Assembly (NCBI GenBank): GCA_036023115.1
Contig: JAYKKT010000088.1
Location: forward strand, 1,053,001 to 1,117,000
Direction of reading: 5' to 3'
Length of the DNA stretch: 64,000 nt
DNA from: Brasenia schreberi
Lineage: Eukaryota > Streptophyta > Magnoliopsida > Nymphaeales > Cabombaceae
In this document: piece after piece, positions 1-11,179 of the stretch
Layout: every line of letters starts with the position of its first letter
Position numbering within the stretch: position 1 is the first letter of the stretch
Notes under the pieces: model-generated
What the model was told of the DNA's origin: nothing
The model's database searches: none
The model's input: only the letters and a program-made list of their open reading frames with translations
Program-made: the position numbers and the translations under genes

Positions 1-184
1 GCAGCATATAAAATTAATGCCGATGAAACCAATGCATCCGTTTACGGGAGTCACGATTGAGTTTTTAATCGTATTTACACGGAATAAGAAGGTTCTTGAA
101 CATCTGACGAAAGATGCACTTTCTTGGGAAGAAATCTTTAATCAAGAAATGCATATCAATAGAAAAAAAAAAAGAAACAGTGGG

Positions 185-775
185 TCAGATCATCAATCTA
201 TAAATCCGTCCCAAGAATGATGAAACAGATAAGGAAAAAACATATATCCTCACAATTGCCAATCGAGGTTGCCGAAGACCAGTTCCTGCATCCTTCCGCA
301 ACGAATCAAACCAGACTTTATCCGCAAACTTCTTCCGGAGCCTCACTGGCTGAAACTTGAGATCCTTTCCGATCAGGAATCGCGCCGATGAAGACGATTT
401 TCGAGACAGTTCCTTCACGATCATGTTCCTGTCAACACCGAACCGTCTGAGCACGGAGCTCGGGTCCAAGATCGTCGTATGGAGAACAAGAGTATTGGCG
501 AAGAAAAATACGACGGCCAACACCGCAATGGCGGTGAAGAACGTGACAGAAAGCCTCCGGCAAGCGAATCTCTCGGGTCGGCGGGCTCTCGAGAGCTGAG
601 AATGCGAATGAGTTCGCCCTTTCGGATCCGATCTCTTGTGCTTAGCCTCATCATCTCCCTCGCCCCCATTATCTTCGTGCTTATTATGGCTTCTCTTCAC
701 AGGAACTCCCCGAACGCCCAGGCCTTTGTTGCTCGGCAGAAACCAGCCTTCTTCGTCTCCTCCGGCTTGATGCAT
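185..775 (-). CDS. First exon of an unidentified single-pass membrane protein (partial gene)
   Basis: The reading frame starts at 775 and stays open to 185. The likely exon is 775 down to 254 (174 codons, phase 0), because a donor GTGAGG follows at 253. Residues 1-70 are charged and disordered-looking (KHKRSDPKGRTHSHSQ). Residues about 75-98 form one hydrophobic segment (TFFTAIAVLAVVFFFANTLV) after an arginine-rich stretch, as in type II Golgi or ER membrane proteins. The rest is basic and ends RQPRLAI, a common run-up to a folded domain in plant glycosyltransferase-like proteins; that resemblance is only an impression and I do not assign a family. A TATA box at 975-982 supports this strand and start. 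Later exons lie to the left of the window. The overlapping plus-strand frames look like shadows. Confidence 0.6.
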   Translation of the reverse strand: MHQAGGDEEGWFLPSNKGLGVRGVPVKRSHNKHEDNGGEGDDEAKHKRSDPKGRTHSHSQLSRARRPERFACRRLSVTFFTAIAVLAVVFFFANTLVLHTTILDPSSVLRRFGVDRNMIVKELSRKSSSSARFLIGKDLKFQPVRLRKKFADKVWFDSLRKDAGTGLRQPRLAIVRIYVFSLSVSSFLGRIYRLMI

Positions 776-974
776 CCTCTTTCTCTCTCTACTATGAAGA
801 ACCGTACGGAGGAAGGGAAGGAGTTGCGGAGGGAAGAAAGCGACCGAAGGAATGAAGCAGCAGTGACTTTCTTTAGCGTTCGTTTTCGCGTCCGACGCTT
901 TCTCGGCGTCCGACGGAATGGCCAGCGTTCGCTTTAACGCTTTTCCTGATCCGAGTCGCCTTGCTTTCGACCCC

Positions 975-982
975 CTTTTATA
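975..982 (-). promoter_or_regulatory. TATA box of the gene starting at 775
   Basis: The minus strand reads TATAAAAG followed by GGGG, in a GC-richer stretch. It lies about 200 bases before the ATG at 775, giving a 5' leader of roughly 170 bases if transcription starts about 30 bases downstream of the box. Confidence 0.6.
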
Positions 983-999
983 CCCGGGTGTGGGTCCTG

Positions 1000-1860
1000 T
1001 GGGCCCGGAATATTATCCGCCGTTCATCTAGAGATAGACGGTCTGTCTTACCGATTAGCTATTACGTATTTCCATTTAAGCCCTTTAGTATTTTAGTTAA
1101 TTAAGAAAAGTCCTTCAGTTAGTGCAGTGATCAACTGAAGAAACATCGCGTGACGCTTACGTCACGTTGAGAATGATCTTAACGACTGCGTTCTCCTGAT
1201 TCCTATGAAAAGAAGTCCCAGGCGTGAACCAAAGAAGGAGCACGGTCACTTTCCGTGGAAAATATATTCCATGTGAATCTCACGGGCTGGAAAATAAGAT
1301 GCTTGGCTTTCCTTAACGTGTTACCCTTTTTTTTCTTCTTATAACCGAGATTGACTTGGTGACTAACTTGTAAAATGTTAAGAAATAAGTGTTACGATCC
1401 TTGTTGACCTAAAACTATAGTTTGAGGTACCTTGAACCAAACAACAACACCAATCCTATCATAATTTGTAGAATATATAATAAATAAGTCAGACAGATTT
1501 TTAGGTTTATCGTCGAAAGCCTAACGCAATCTTCTTCCTTAATCCGGATTTGGGATCAGTCGTGCAAGAGTGATCCCTTATATGAGCACAATTTACCTTC
1601 AACCAAACACACCTTTAAAATCAGTTAACATCGCATAACTTGCGATCTTTTGATTCATAATCTTTGATGCCTATTTCACCAGCAATGCAAATATTAAAAC
1701 CAAAATATTGAGAAAGTGGGGTTTAAAATATCGAGAAAGTGGGGTTTCATGAAACCTCATGTGTGTGTGAAAACCGGATCTTGCTTATTCCTATTACTTT
1801 CAGGTGATATGAGTGTAATTAATTTTTTTAATTTTAAAAGTATTAAAGATATTTTCATTA
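1000..1860. other. Intergenic, no gene seen
   Basis: No convincing coding frame. From about 1768 to 1860 there is a partial match, in reverse orientation, to the MITE-like family seen at 23.75-24.4 kb (aaccggatcttgctt, then gatatgagtgtaat). A short direct repeat (gagaaagtggggttt) occurs at about 1710 and 1732. Confidence 0.4.
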
Positions 1861-2647
1861 CAATCATGTTATAGCCTTGACCACCAACAGATATAGCCTT
1901 GAAAAAGTATAGGGAACAGTCGTGCTCAGCTTGGCTACGCCACCACGAATCGGTGGTTCGAGTCTTTGACCACCAACAGCTATAGCCTTGAGGGTGATGA
2001 AGTGATCAAGGGGGTGGTATGGTTTCTTGACCAAGTGGGTGTAGGTTAACCTACTGGTGATCTCAACTGGGGTTCCGGTTTGGAGGACGACTGGTCCATC
2101 GCCGAAGAACAATTCGGCAAACAGATAGTGAACTTCTTCTTGAGCCCGGGCATGGCCAACGCTAAGATGGTTGGCATAGTGATACCAAGTGGTGGTGCAA
2201 CACCTTGTGCATGGCTCGGCAAGGTAGCAAGGTTTTGTGGGGTTCTGGCCATTGGTTGAGTTCAGTGTGAGGGTGGTCTGGGTCAGGTCTGCTGCAGTGC
2301 AGTTCTGGTCAATGAAGTTCTTTAGAGGGATGGTACAGGCGCCCCTGGTGCAATTGTTGAAGTGAGATGGGCGACATGATAGTTTGCATGAAGGGTCACT
2401 TAGTTCAGAGCATTGAGAGGAGTTGCAGGGGAAGGTGGGATAGATTTCCGGCAAAAATGCCACAGAATCCGGCCGCTTAGATCTATATAACAAATGACCG
2501 GCCATCATTGGCAGTGGAGGTGTATACAGAACTAGATTGGTCTAACCTGATCGGAGCGATGATGGCTTGGGTGCGCGGAGTCAAGCCGGTGCCTAGGATG
2601 AAATACGAGGTGATAGAGAAGAAGATCAAGGCCAGAGGTACCGTCAT
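1861..2647 (-). pseudogene. EDGP/basic 7S globulin-like aspartic-protease-fold pseudogene
   Basis: Read from 2647 downwards, the start MTVPLALIFFSITSYF is a signal peptide. It is followed by APIRLDQSSSVYTS and NDGRSFVI, matching the N-terminus of intronless plant EDGP/basic 7S-like proteins (pepsin fold, xylanase-inhibitor type). The strand where the first DTG-type site should be reads DLSGRILW only after a shift of frame. Later blocks are in different frames: FPCNSSQCSELSDPSC, STNGQNP, then LGITMPTILALAMPGLKKKF in a second frame, then FFGDGPVVLQ and LKAIAVGGQRLEPP back in the first. VAKLSTTVPYT is the conserved C-lobe motif. At least three frameshifts, and loss of the C-terminal lobe beyond this motif, make it non-functional. 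A 90-bp direct repeat (about 1878 and 1968) has copied the KAI(A/S)VGGQ block. Confidence 0.8.
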
Positions 2648-2690
2648 TGGTGATTTGTTGAAAGAATGAACGGTTCAAACAGTTGAGAGG

Positions 2691-2691
<1 letters not shown>

Positions 2692-2775
<84 letters not shown>

Positions 2776-2790
2776 CTATATATATATATA
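2692..2790. repeat. (CT)n-(CTAT)n-(TA)n compound microsatellite
   Basis: About 66 bases of uninterrupted CT, then CTAT repeats, then TA and AAAT repeats. Confidence 0.95.
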
Positions 2791-2799
2791 AATAAATAA

Positions 2800-3291
2800 A
2801 TAAAAGTGTGTGTACCAATGCTGTCATAAGCTTTGACTTTATTCTCATAATACAAGGGGTTTGGAATTGGTCTTTAATTCGAAAAAGAAAACAACAACAT
2901 TTATTTTGAAGCATGGTTATACAATCATATGCATATGCATATACATATACATATACATATACATATATATGTATGTGTGTATGAAGCAAGTATGACAATA
3001 CATGTATGTGCTTGTGTGTGGAAGTATGTGAAACATGTAATATGATAAATATATTAGACTTATCGTATAAATTAATAGATAAATATATTAAAAATGCTAT
3101 ATACACTCTTAGGTGTAGATTCTCCAATTACCCTACACTTGATGCCAACAAGCCACCATTCTTGTTACTTGGGATGCTCTAAATGACGTTTTATTGACCC
3201 TTTTTTTAATCACATATCAAGAGCGATAAGATGATTTTTGTCCACGAAGATCACAACACACATATATACATATACATATATATATATATAC

Positions 3292-3335
<44 letters not shown>

Positions 3336-3820
3336 ATATAATCCTTAGAGATCTCATTCACTTTAAATTAAATTTGCCTTCTGTTAAATGTTCGTATGAC
3401 GTCTCATTCATGTCATAACTAAAACTACATATATATTAAATGCATCTATACTATTTTGCATAAATATCTTTTCCATTTGATCTTTGATATTGATAGAGAT
3501 TTAAAGTACTTTACATTTAACCAGTGCATTAAATGCAAAGTACAAAAGTGTAATGATATTTTTAAGCTAAATAAATATAAAATACAGACATATAATAATA
3601 GTTATAATTTAAATCTCCATTATGAAAAAACAAAAGGATATTTACGTAAGACTATGGCTGAAAAGATATCATCCATTTAACATTATATATATATATATAT
3701 ATAATATATTGTCAATATATCAGGTTTGACAAATTTATGGTCGCACTGCCCTTAAGTAATTTATGGTATCAGGATGTTTACAAAAAATGGAACCATCAAC
3801 TCACAAGTTATGAGTAGTTC
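2800..3820. repeat. AT-rich intergenic stretch with microsatellites and hairpins
   Basis: Contains (CATATA)n at 2930-2970, (TA)n at about 3262-3330 and 3683-3706, and a perfect-looking hairpin near 3507-3543 (gtactttacatttaa, ttaaatgcaaagtac). The tyrosine/isoleucine-rich frames here are translations of repeats. No gene seen. Confidence 0.5.
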
Positions 3821-3824
3821 TGAC

Positions 3825-4025
3825 GTCCGATGTAGGATCTGAACCTTGAGTAGTTCTGATGCGGACCGGGTCCGATCCATCGATGCCACTCCATAAGACG
3901 GGCTCCCGAACGGAGCACAGCCAAAACGGGTCCGATCCACATGTCCGATGTAGGTTCTGGACCTTGAGTATTTCTGATGCGTGTCAGGTCCGATCCATCG
4001 ACACCGCTCCTTAAGACGGGTCCCC
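3825..4025. repeat. Tandem duplication, period about 118 bp, upstream of the DUF1992 gene
   Basis: An approximately 85-base unit starting gtccgatgtagg is at 3825 and again at 3943. Both copies run through ggtccgatccatcga and end in taagacgggt/ctccc. The copies differ at about 10-15 percent of positions. They lie just before the start codon at 4078, so they are probably promoter or 5' leader sequence. Confidence 0.8.
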
Positions 4026-4077
4026 TTTACTGGGATTCTTCTCCAGAAACAGACCGTGCGCGCCTGGCCTGTTCACG

Positions 4078-6636
4078 ATGGCGTTCATGGCGGTGCGCTC
4101 TGGACACTGCGGTTCTGCGAGAATCGGTCCCTACGTTCGTTTCCTTCGCCAGAAATCGACGTCAACGCGCTCCGATTACTGGTATTCTTCGTCACCATCG
4201 AAGTCGTCGGAGAAGAAGGTGGCGTCTAGAGCGACGGAACGCCTCGCCTCCGTCTTGGACGTCATCCACGAGCGAAAGCTTCCGCCGGAAATCCGGGGGC
4301 GTCCTAATGCGATCCAGTAACTCCTTTTCTTCCCCATTCGAATGGGGAGTTATCTCTAATTTCGCATCCTTTTTGTGCGTTTCGATCTTTATTTCGTGTT
4401 GTCGTGAATCTAGAGTTTGCGATCTCTTAGCTGTCATCTTATGTGATTCTTTTGGTTCACCTGCTTGTTATGATAAATTGGGATATCATGTTATGGAGCG
4501 TGTTGGAATTTAGCTGTTATTCATTGTTGTCCGGACAAGTGGGTTCGTCCTACAACCTTTTCCTTTTGGGTCTATTTTCATAATTTTGATCAATTGCGAG
4601 GTTTGAATCTACCACTGTTACTTGGTGTTATCTGTGGAGCCATATCAAGTGATGAAAAGGTTGCCTTTCTTTTGACATTGTCATTGGATTCTAAAGAAGA
4701 TCGGAGAAGAAATTGTTAGTCTTAGCTAGGTCGAATAAAATCATGATTATCATTAGGCCAATTAATCATATGCAAGTTCATCGCAGAACACAGTGCATCT
4801 TATGCAAATTTATCACACGGCTTACCTTACCCAAGCCTTTTCCTGTACAAGGCAGGGTCTACCAGAGGTCTCAACAAGTGGACTTCAGGTTGCTCATCCT
4901 AGTACTATCCCTGCCCAAGCATGCTTAACTTCGGAGTTCAGATGGAATCCAGTGTGCTAATGCAGAAAATGTTGCGTCTCTTGAAACCCGACAAAGTTTT
5001 ATGCTGTTTTTCGGCTATCTGTAGCCTACACTTTTATCTAGGCTTGGGGCCGGCTATGCAAGGATGATCCCATTACATGGCCATAGTTATATGCCAATCG
5101 ATGACATGTTTGATGGAAATATATCAGTCGTCTGAATTGTTTGATACAGTGCTAATGTTGCCATCAATCGATAGTGATATCAACAATGTATAGGATCCGT
5201 CTTTATTATGAAGCTGCTACTAAGTGTTCATATAGCCTAAATACGAACAATTTGTCTCTTTGAAAGATTAAGGAAAGGGGAGGAATCATTCAACACTACA
5301 CAGTTTGTCTTCTTAGTGAGATTGTCAACGTAATGAAAATTAACATTTGCATCAATTGCATGATATGAGGAGTCTGGGAATTGAAGTAGTGCGTTTCAGG
5401 CGTTGGCTGAGAATCCATCTTCTCTTTTTAAGGAACGTTAATGTTGCGAGTGAAGAGATAATTCCAGTTCAAAAGTTTCCGTTTCACTCTGTAGTATAAA
5501 CAATAAAGTGTCCTTAGGCGAGAACTTATATAAACTGTATATACACATATACATGGAAGCAACATGTGTTATCTTCAATAATAAGACTGCAAATTTCAAA
5601 TTTTGTTCAAAAATTGGCTAAAGCAGTATCTCCTCTACACTATGTCACCTGAGTACTTCAACTTGTCCCTGTATCGTCTCCTCCTCTTTGTTATTTTATA
5701 TAGGAAACTTCGAGGGTGTGACAGATCTCACGTCATTCTGACATGCCACCATGACATAGACTCTGCCCCAAGAACACCATTGATTTTTTCCAGTGTGTCA
5801 AACATTTGGTTTTCTATATCTCTCTGGCCTCTGCAGAGTTTACACCTTGTTCAAGGGCTAAATGATTTTTTGTTTCTTATTTTACAGATCAGAAACTGAT
5901 ATTACAAATGTTGTGGAACAAAGAATATGGAAGTCTATGGAAGAAGGGCAATTTGAGAACTTGCCAGGGAAGGGAAAGCCTCTAAACTTGAGCGACAACC
6001 CTCATGTTGATCCAGCTGATGATACGTTATACCGAATTCTTTCCAGAAATGGGTGTGCGCCTGAATGGGTTGAACTTAATAAAGAAATACGAACTAAAAT
6101 TGCTGACTGGAGATGTAAGCTAATGAAGGCATGGAAGTGCAGATCCAGTGGAGCTGAAACTGAATGGAAGCAAGAATGTGAAGTTCTGAAGAATCAAATC
6201 CGTACCATCAATGATATGGTAAGCTCTCTAGTGAGATATACATTGAGCCCAGGTGGGGTGTCCCCCCCCCCCCCCCCCCCCAAAAAAAAAAAACCCAAAA
6301 TTTAAGAAAACCAGTAGAAAAACATGCCCCAATTGGAAATTTAAGAAAACCAGTAGAAAAGCATGCCCCAATTGGGTATCTGAGCTATAATATATAGCTC
6401 TCCCAACCGTAACAGCTCCAGAGCTACTCGCCCCATCCTAAAAGAACTTCCAGATCCACCACCACACACACGCCCCTACAGTTATATTTATTACAAGCCT
6501 TTGAAAGTTTTGTATCAAGTTCACCTTATATGTTTCTTATCAGGTTTTCCGGTATAATCTGATGGTACCATTCGGTCGCCAGATGTTTGGACTAAATTGG
6601 GAGAAAGAATTACACCATCTTGAAGAATCACAATGA
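4078..6636 (+). CDS. DUF1992 (DNAJC28-like) protein, probably mitochondrial; three exons
   Basis: Exons 4078-4316, 5888-6218 and 6544-6636 join to 220 codons with consistent phases. Donors are CA|GTAACT and ATG|GTAAGC; acceptors are TTTACAG and TTATCAG. The N-terminus (about 50 residues; Arg/Ser-rich, e.g. SARIGPYVRFLRQKSTST) looks like an organelle transit peptide. Residues about 53-150 carry the DUF1992 core: ERLASVLDVIHERKLPPEIR, then VEQRIWKSMEEGQFENLPGK with GKPLNL, then DTLYRILSRNGCAPEWVEL. The C-terminus is VPFGRQMFGLNWEKEL. This domain occurs in DnaJ-related and bacterial proteins; the molecular role is unknown. Length and exon order look intact. The second intron carries a C18/A12 homopolymer junction and a tandem repeat. 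Confidence 0.9.
4317..5887 (+). other. Intron 1 of the DUF1992 gene
   Basis: A 1.57-kb intron with no recognisable mobile element. Short open frames inside (about 4713 and 5603) have no recognisable similarity and are probably chance. Confidence 0.7.
6262..6375. repeat. Poly-C/poly-A junction and 40-bp tandem repeat in intron 2 of the DUF1992 gene
   Basis: About 18 C followed directly by about 12 A at 6262-6291. Next comes a unit beginning aatttaagaaaaccagtag, present twice with a period of about 40 (about 6298 and 6338), each ending catgccccaattgg. Confidence 0.85.
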
Positions 6637-6934
6637 TGTATTTGTCTTCCATTCACAAATTTCTGGTCACATTTATGTTCAAATCATTGGCATAGAGGGA
6701 TAGATCGTAGATGGCTGATGAGTGAACATCAATTGTGAAGGGGTGTGTGTGTGTGAGAGAGAGAGAGAGAGAAAGAGGTTGTATAGCTGATGGTTCAGGA
6801 GATGAAAGGCATAATATGTAATGTGGTTTTAGGGTAGGGTAGTATAATAGACGGATACGGTAATAGGATGGCTTCTAATTGTATATGTTCTTATGTTGGA
6901 CTCTTAAAATACTAAACTCTTGTTGCACCGAGAG

Positions 6935-7030
6935 CATTAGCTCAATGCTCTAGCACCGTTGCTGCTGGTGGGGAGTTCAGCTCCTAGAGGGTGCATGTTG
7001 TGTGTTAGGCTTCTGCCGCCTCTTGCAACA
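6935..7030 (+). repeat. tRNA-derived SINE-like repeat
   Basis: Has a degenerate pol III A box (ttagctcaatgctctag) and a B-box-like ggggagttcagctcc, ending near ggcttctgccgcctcttgca. It belongs to a family found several times in this window. It is too degenerate to fold as a tRNA. Confidence 0.5.
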
Positions 7031-8165
7031 AAAAAAACAACTAAACTCTTGTTAGCATGTATATTCTGTTTTAATAGGATGGCATACTTACTGTATATAT
7101 GTTCTTATGTGGAACAATTAAAATACTAAACTCGTGTTAGCTTGTATGATGTTGTCCTTGTTCCTTGTTTTCTTCTTTGCTCTTGGATTCTTTAGTAGCA
7201 TTGTCCGCCTATTTCATGCATATCATAACTATAGAACAAGGTCCACCATTTGCAGCTCCTCCTGGCCACTGAGACTTGGCCGAACTGCTTTTCTTCTCAT
7301 CTGGTGGGTGGCCATGGAGGTGCTCCCAGTTCCCTCTCAGAGGAGACGCCGCAGGAAGAGTACGTCACAGGCCATAGAGGTACACATTCTAACAGACGAT
7401 TAAAAGCAAATTTAGACTCCCCTTCATAATGCAAAGGAAAATACAAGGCTGAAAAGTTGAAGGCTGTCTGATGTTTTCTTCATAACGCAAAGGAAGATGG
7501 AAGGCTGAAAAAGAACTGCCCACCTGTTTGTTTTCTTCATAATGCAAAAGAAAATAGAAGGCTGAAGAAAAATCCTAGTGCTTTAATGTATACATTGTTT
7601 GATACTGCTTGCACCACAGAGACATGAAACCCCCTCGAGGCACATAGAACCGAAGAATTCTGTCTTCGTGTTAGCCTTTTAGAACTATATGCGTTCTACT
7701 CTGTGTTCGTATCCACCCAAAGTAACACGGTAAAACTTAGCTGGTCATGTTAGGATTGACTAGCTTATGACAGGAACATGAGATGACATGTCGCGAAAAC
7801 AATCCGAAACCTTCGGGTTGCACTTTTGGTTACTCCTCATCAAGAGGCAACATTTGGCATCATTGCCTTTTGCTACTGGATTAACTTTCCCTTGGTTCTT
7901 AATCTGATACATGGCGCGTTGGGTTCCAGCCACCACAAAGGTCGACATGGCAGGACTGAAACAAGAAACCAGAACCAAATTGGATCAGATTCTGGTTTCA
8001 AAACCATCGGTTTCGGTTTTGGTTTGAGTCTTAAACATCCCGGAATTGGAAAATTATTAAAAACTTTGTAATTTTGAAAAAAGTTAAATATGAAATGGGG
8101 TCTAGTTACAGCTGGTTCCTTGTTCGGTTTGGTTCCAGTTGGAATCGTCAGGCCGGTTCCAAACC

Positions 8166-8274
8166 GGCCATGCCAATCTCAAGGTATCCACTTAATGCGG
8201 TGAAATTGTGCGCTCTGCCGGCCATGCCAATCTCAAGGTATCCACTTAATGCGGTGAAATTGTGCGCTCTGATC
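8166..8274. repeat. Near-perfect 54-bp tandem duplication
   Basis: A unit beginning ccggccatgccaatctcaag and ending ttgtgcgctctg occurs twice in direct succession with essentially no differences, so the duplication is recent. It abuts the GGTTCC-rich repeat. Confidence 0.9.
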
Positions 8275-8344
8275 TGGTGTCAGCTTAAAAGGTGGACCCA
8301 TGGGTCACCTTAGCATTTTTAGTAGAAATGAAAAACTTGTACTG

Positions 8345-8430
8345 CATGCAGAACGATAGCTCAACTGGCAGGGCTCTTTGGCTTCCCCTTCGCAAGTGAT
8401 GAGTTTGACTCCGGTGCATGCATGCATAGG
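8345..8430 (+). repeat. tRNA-derived SINE-like repeat
   Basis: A-box-like atagctcaactggcaggg and B-box-like gagtttgactccggtgc about 50 bases apart, followed by gcatgcatgc and GT repeats. Confidence 0.5.
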
Positions 8431-8439
8431 TTGTGTGTG

Positions 8440-8897
8440 TGTGTATATGAGGCTTCAAACTTATGTTATATGTTCATTTTATGAGGGCAACATTACCATT
8501 CTTGCAATGCCTATAGGCAAGCACAACGAGCCATGACTCTCCTACTTCAAGTTGAAGGTCTTGTTACCTAGTGGCATGCACATCTGGTAGAGGTCTGCCT
8601 AAAACCCAAGTTGCAAACAATGAAAAGAACAAACATCTTAGTTATAATGCCCATTATAATTGAAGTATTACACAATATCCTATAAAAATAAATATTTCTT
8701 TTGAGAACCCCATGGTCTCTTACATTCATTCATATATTATATCCTTTATTCACTACCACAATACCTGGAACTAATTTTTCTCTTCCAATAAGTAAATTGG
8801 GGTTAGTCAGACCCCTACCAATACACACATGCTGAGTATCGAACTCCTGACCTGCTGAGTAGAAGCAGGCACCGGGTTGCTCCACTGCACAAATTAT

Positions 8898-8982
<85 letters not shown>

Positions 8983-9097
8983 CCCAGATATCTATTTTGA
9001 ATCTATGCCCTCAAAATGGGGGCAGAAATCCTCTTTTGGGGGCAAGCATCTTCATAATTTTGTTTCTTCAAGGCTTGATTGAGGTTCTAGAGGAGAC
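8440..9097. repeat. Intergenic with an 80-base (AT)n tract
   Basis: (AT)n fills 8900-8979. A reverse-oriented SINE-like fragment lies at about 8825-8895 (gagtatcgaactcctgacc). No gene seen; the isoleucine/tyrosine-rich frame across the tract is not real. Confidence 0.6.
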
Positions 9098-10925
9098 TTA
9101 GCACTCTGGATAATAAGAACGGTCCCTGGTGTAATCCTTGCAGTAGTCATAGGACATGTGGTACCTCTGAGCCCAAGACAAGGCATGCCACTGCATTGAG
9201 CTCAACCTGAAGGAGCCACCGGGTGTGGCGGAAATGGGCCGGCAATACTGAGATGAATAGGCAGGGCACCCTGTCGTGATGAGCCTTGTATACTTTGCCA
9301 CAAATGGTTGATAACCATAATCAGCCTTGTATCTTCCATTCTCAGTAGCCCAAGATGATGCATCCCATATTGATGCATATACCCACATTGGCCTTTGAGG
9401 AAAGGTAGATGGTGTCTTCTTTGCATAAACCCTAATGGGGACATCATCCACAAAGAATCTGCAAGTAGGACCCAAATGGTGTGAACATGAGAGAGAGAGA
9501 GAGAGAGAGAGAGAGTACTAGTCATGTGAAGAAGAAAATACATATTAAATAAGAGGAGCATATAAACTTACTATATGCATCCTTCTATTATAACTGTGTT
9601 GTATCTGTTGTCAGTGGTGGATCTAGAAATCTGAATAGGGTGAGGCGAATAGGCCATGAGGTCACAGATTCAACCACGAGATATGGTGTTTTTCATTTTT
9701 TTTTGAATTTTGGGTGAGGCGGCTGCCCCACCTTGATTCAATGTAGATCCGCCACCTTCTCACAAACTTAGATTTTTAGTGTGAGGAAAGTTCTAATCTT
9801 AGTGTGGGATAAGACTCGCTTTTGGTTTTGGTTTCGGTTTCGGTTGATCGATGAAATTCTCTGTATAGCATTTTGAACATACAGATACTTAATGCTCATG
9901 ATGGTAGGTAGCGAATTATTGAGGCAGTTAAAAAAATGAAGACAACAATGTCTTATTTGACAAAGAGACAAATGGGTGTTTAAAGGATTATATGTGAAGG
10001 TCATGTAGCTGAGAGACAAGTCCACACACAATCAATTCCCGATGTCCGTGCTCTCTCTCTCTCTCTGAAACACACATGCATGCACACATGCACATGTACA
10101 AACATCGACTGATAAAAGGGGTTTGGCAAAGTAGTGGTAGTCAATCAACGCGAGGAATGAAGAATGCTAGTAGTAGCTTACATGATCTCTGTGGGATTCC
10201 AGAGGATGGCGTAGTTGTGAAAATCAGCAGTGGGATCAAACCACAGATGGAACTTCATTTCCCTGCCTATGATCTTCCCGTCACCACTTCCATCGATGTA
10301 TACATTTGTTTGCAGCGTGTATGGTTTCCCGGGTGTGGTTCCTAGGAACTCGATGTCGACTTCATCATGGTGCCCAGGATATGCCTGGTTATTCGATAGC
10401 TGCAATTCGCTCACAAAAGTTCAATATCAAGCACATGAAGGATAAGGGAAGACAACACATATGTGTGTGTGTAGAGGATGCGCTTTAATAGATATCTCAC
10501 ATAAAAAGAAGTAATGATTCCAGCTGTATAACCGGCTTGAAGTTTGATAGCTGCACCAAAATAACCTGATAGGTATGCTCTTGTGGACTTGAACCCACTT
10601 CCTGATTTTAACAGAAAAGAGGATACTGAGTTAAAAAGAGAAGACACACATAGGCACGCGGGGGTGCGCTCACAAGAAGCAGGCAGATGTTCAGAGACAA
10701 ATGAGAACCTGAGGTTCTGTCGAGCCAAATAGTGACAGAGGATTGGTCTGGAGAGACGTATTGGTGTTGAGGACCCCAGAGGTTGGAATAGGACTGGTAG
10801 AACCTCGAAGAAGGAAAGATGGAGGTTGGATAATAGCCTGGAGAAGGAGGTCTCTGGCCATTACTGCACATTATGAGTATGCCCAGTGTTGTCACAAGGA
10901 AAAGGAATAAGTAAGGCAGTGCCAT
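9098..10925 (-). CDS. XTH32: Xyloglucan endotransglucosylase/hydrolase, XTH31/32 type (GH16); four exons
   Basis: Exons (minus) 10925-10709, 10601-10501, 10399-10182 and 9458-9098 join in phase to 298 codons plus stop, the usual length. The enzyme cuts and rejoins xyloglucan chains in the cell wall. Residues 1-23 are a signal peptide ([17 protein letters not shown]). LWGPQHQ and then GSGFKS precede the catalytic motif [10 protein letters not shown], with nucleophile Glu119, Asp121 and acid/base Glu123. [13 protein letters not shown] and [11 protein letters not shown] follow, and the C-terminal XET_C part has four cysteines and ends YPEC. The PPSPGYYP start and the C-terminus fit the group III (XTH31/32) clade, whose members are often hydrolase-leaning. 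All catalytic residues are intact. The 5' leader holds a long (GA)n. Confidence 0.95.
9488..9513. repeat. (GA)n in XTH intron 3, acting as pyrimidine tract on the gene strand
   Basis: On the minus strand this is a (CT)n run about 30-55 bases before the exon-4 acceptor (ACTTGCAG), so it lies where the polypyrimidine tract belongs. Confidence 0.7.
9612..9757. mobile_element. Small foldback (MITE-like) in XTH intron 3
   Basis: The left end gtggtggatctag and right end gtagatccgccacc are inverted copies of each other, about 145 bases apart. The interior has gggtgaggcg and gctgccccacc. Related sequence occurs at about 33350-33500 and 15765-15800. No transposase, and no clear target duplication identified. 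Confidence 0.5.
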
Positions 10926-10927
10926 AG

Positions 10928-11030
<103 letters not shown>

Positions 11031-11142
11031 GAGACTCTTTCTCGAGGAAAAGAGATGTGGAGATGCTGCCTAGCTCGTGACTGAAACTCCTCTTTTGTTG
11101 GTTGGGCTACAAATACAAGAACTCGAAGGAGGTGGTACAATC

Positions 11143-11150
11143 TATTTATA
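11143..11150 (-). promoter_or_regulatory. TATA box of the XTH gene
   Basis: The minus strand reads TATAAATA followed by GATTG. A start about 30 bases downstream would give a 5' leader of about 190 bases before the ATG at 10925. Confidence 0.7.
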
Positions 11151-11179
11151 ACAAAAGCCTTCCCCCCTCGCAACCTCTC

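Larger units (their letters stand above)
6637..8340. other. Intergenic, repeats only
   Basis: Holds a short (GA)n at 6755-6772, a SINE-like repeat at about 6935-7030, three loose copies of cttcataatgcaaa(g/a)gaaaat with gaaggctgaa between 7420 and 7570, and a GGTTCC-rich dispersed repeat at 7955-8180. The 89-aa frame at 7134-7403 has no recognisable family and is not supported as a gene. Confidence 0.5.

Noticed and set aside
7134..7403. 89-aa frame with hydrophobic start and Arg-rich tail
   Set aside because: No promoter, no recognisable family, and it lies among repeats. Not enough to call a gene.
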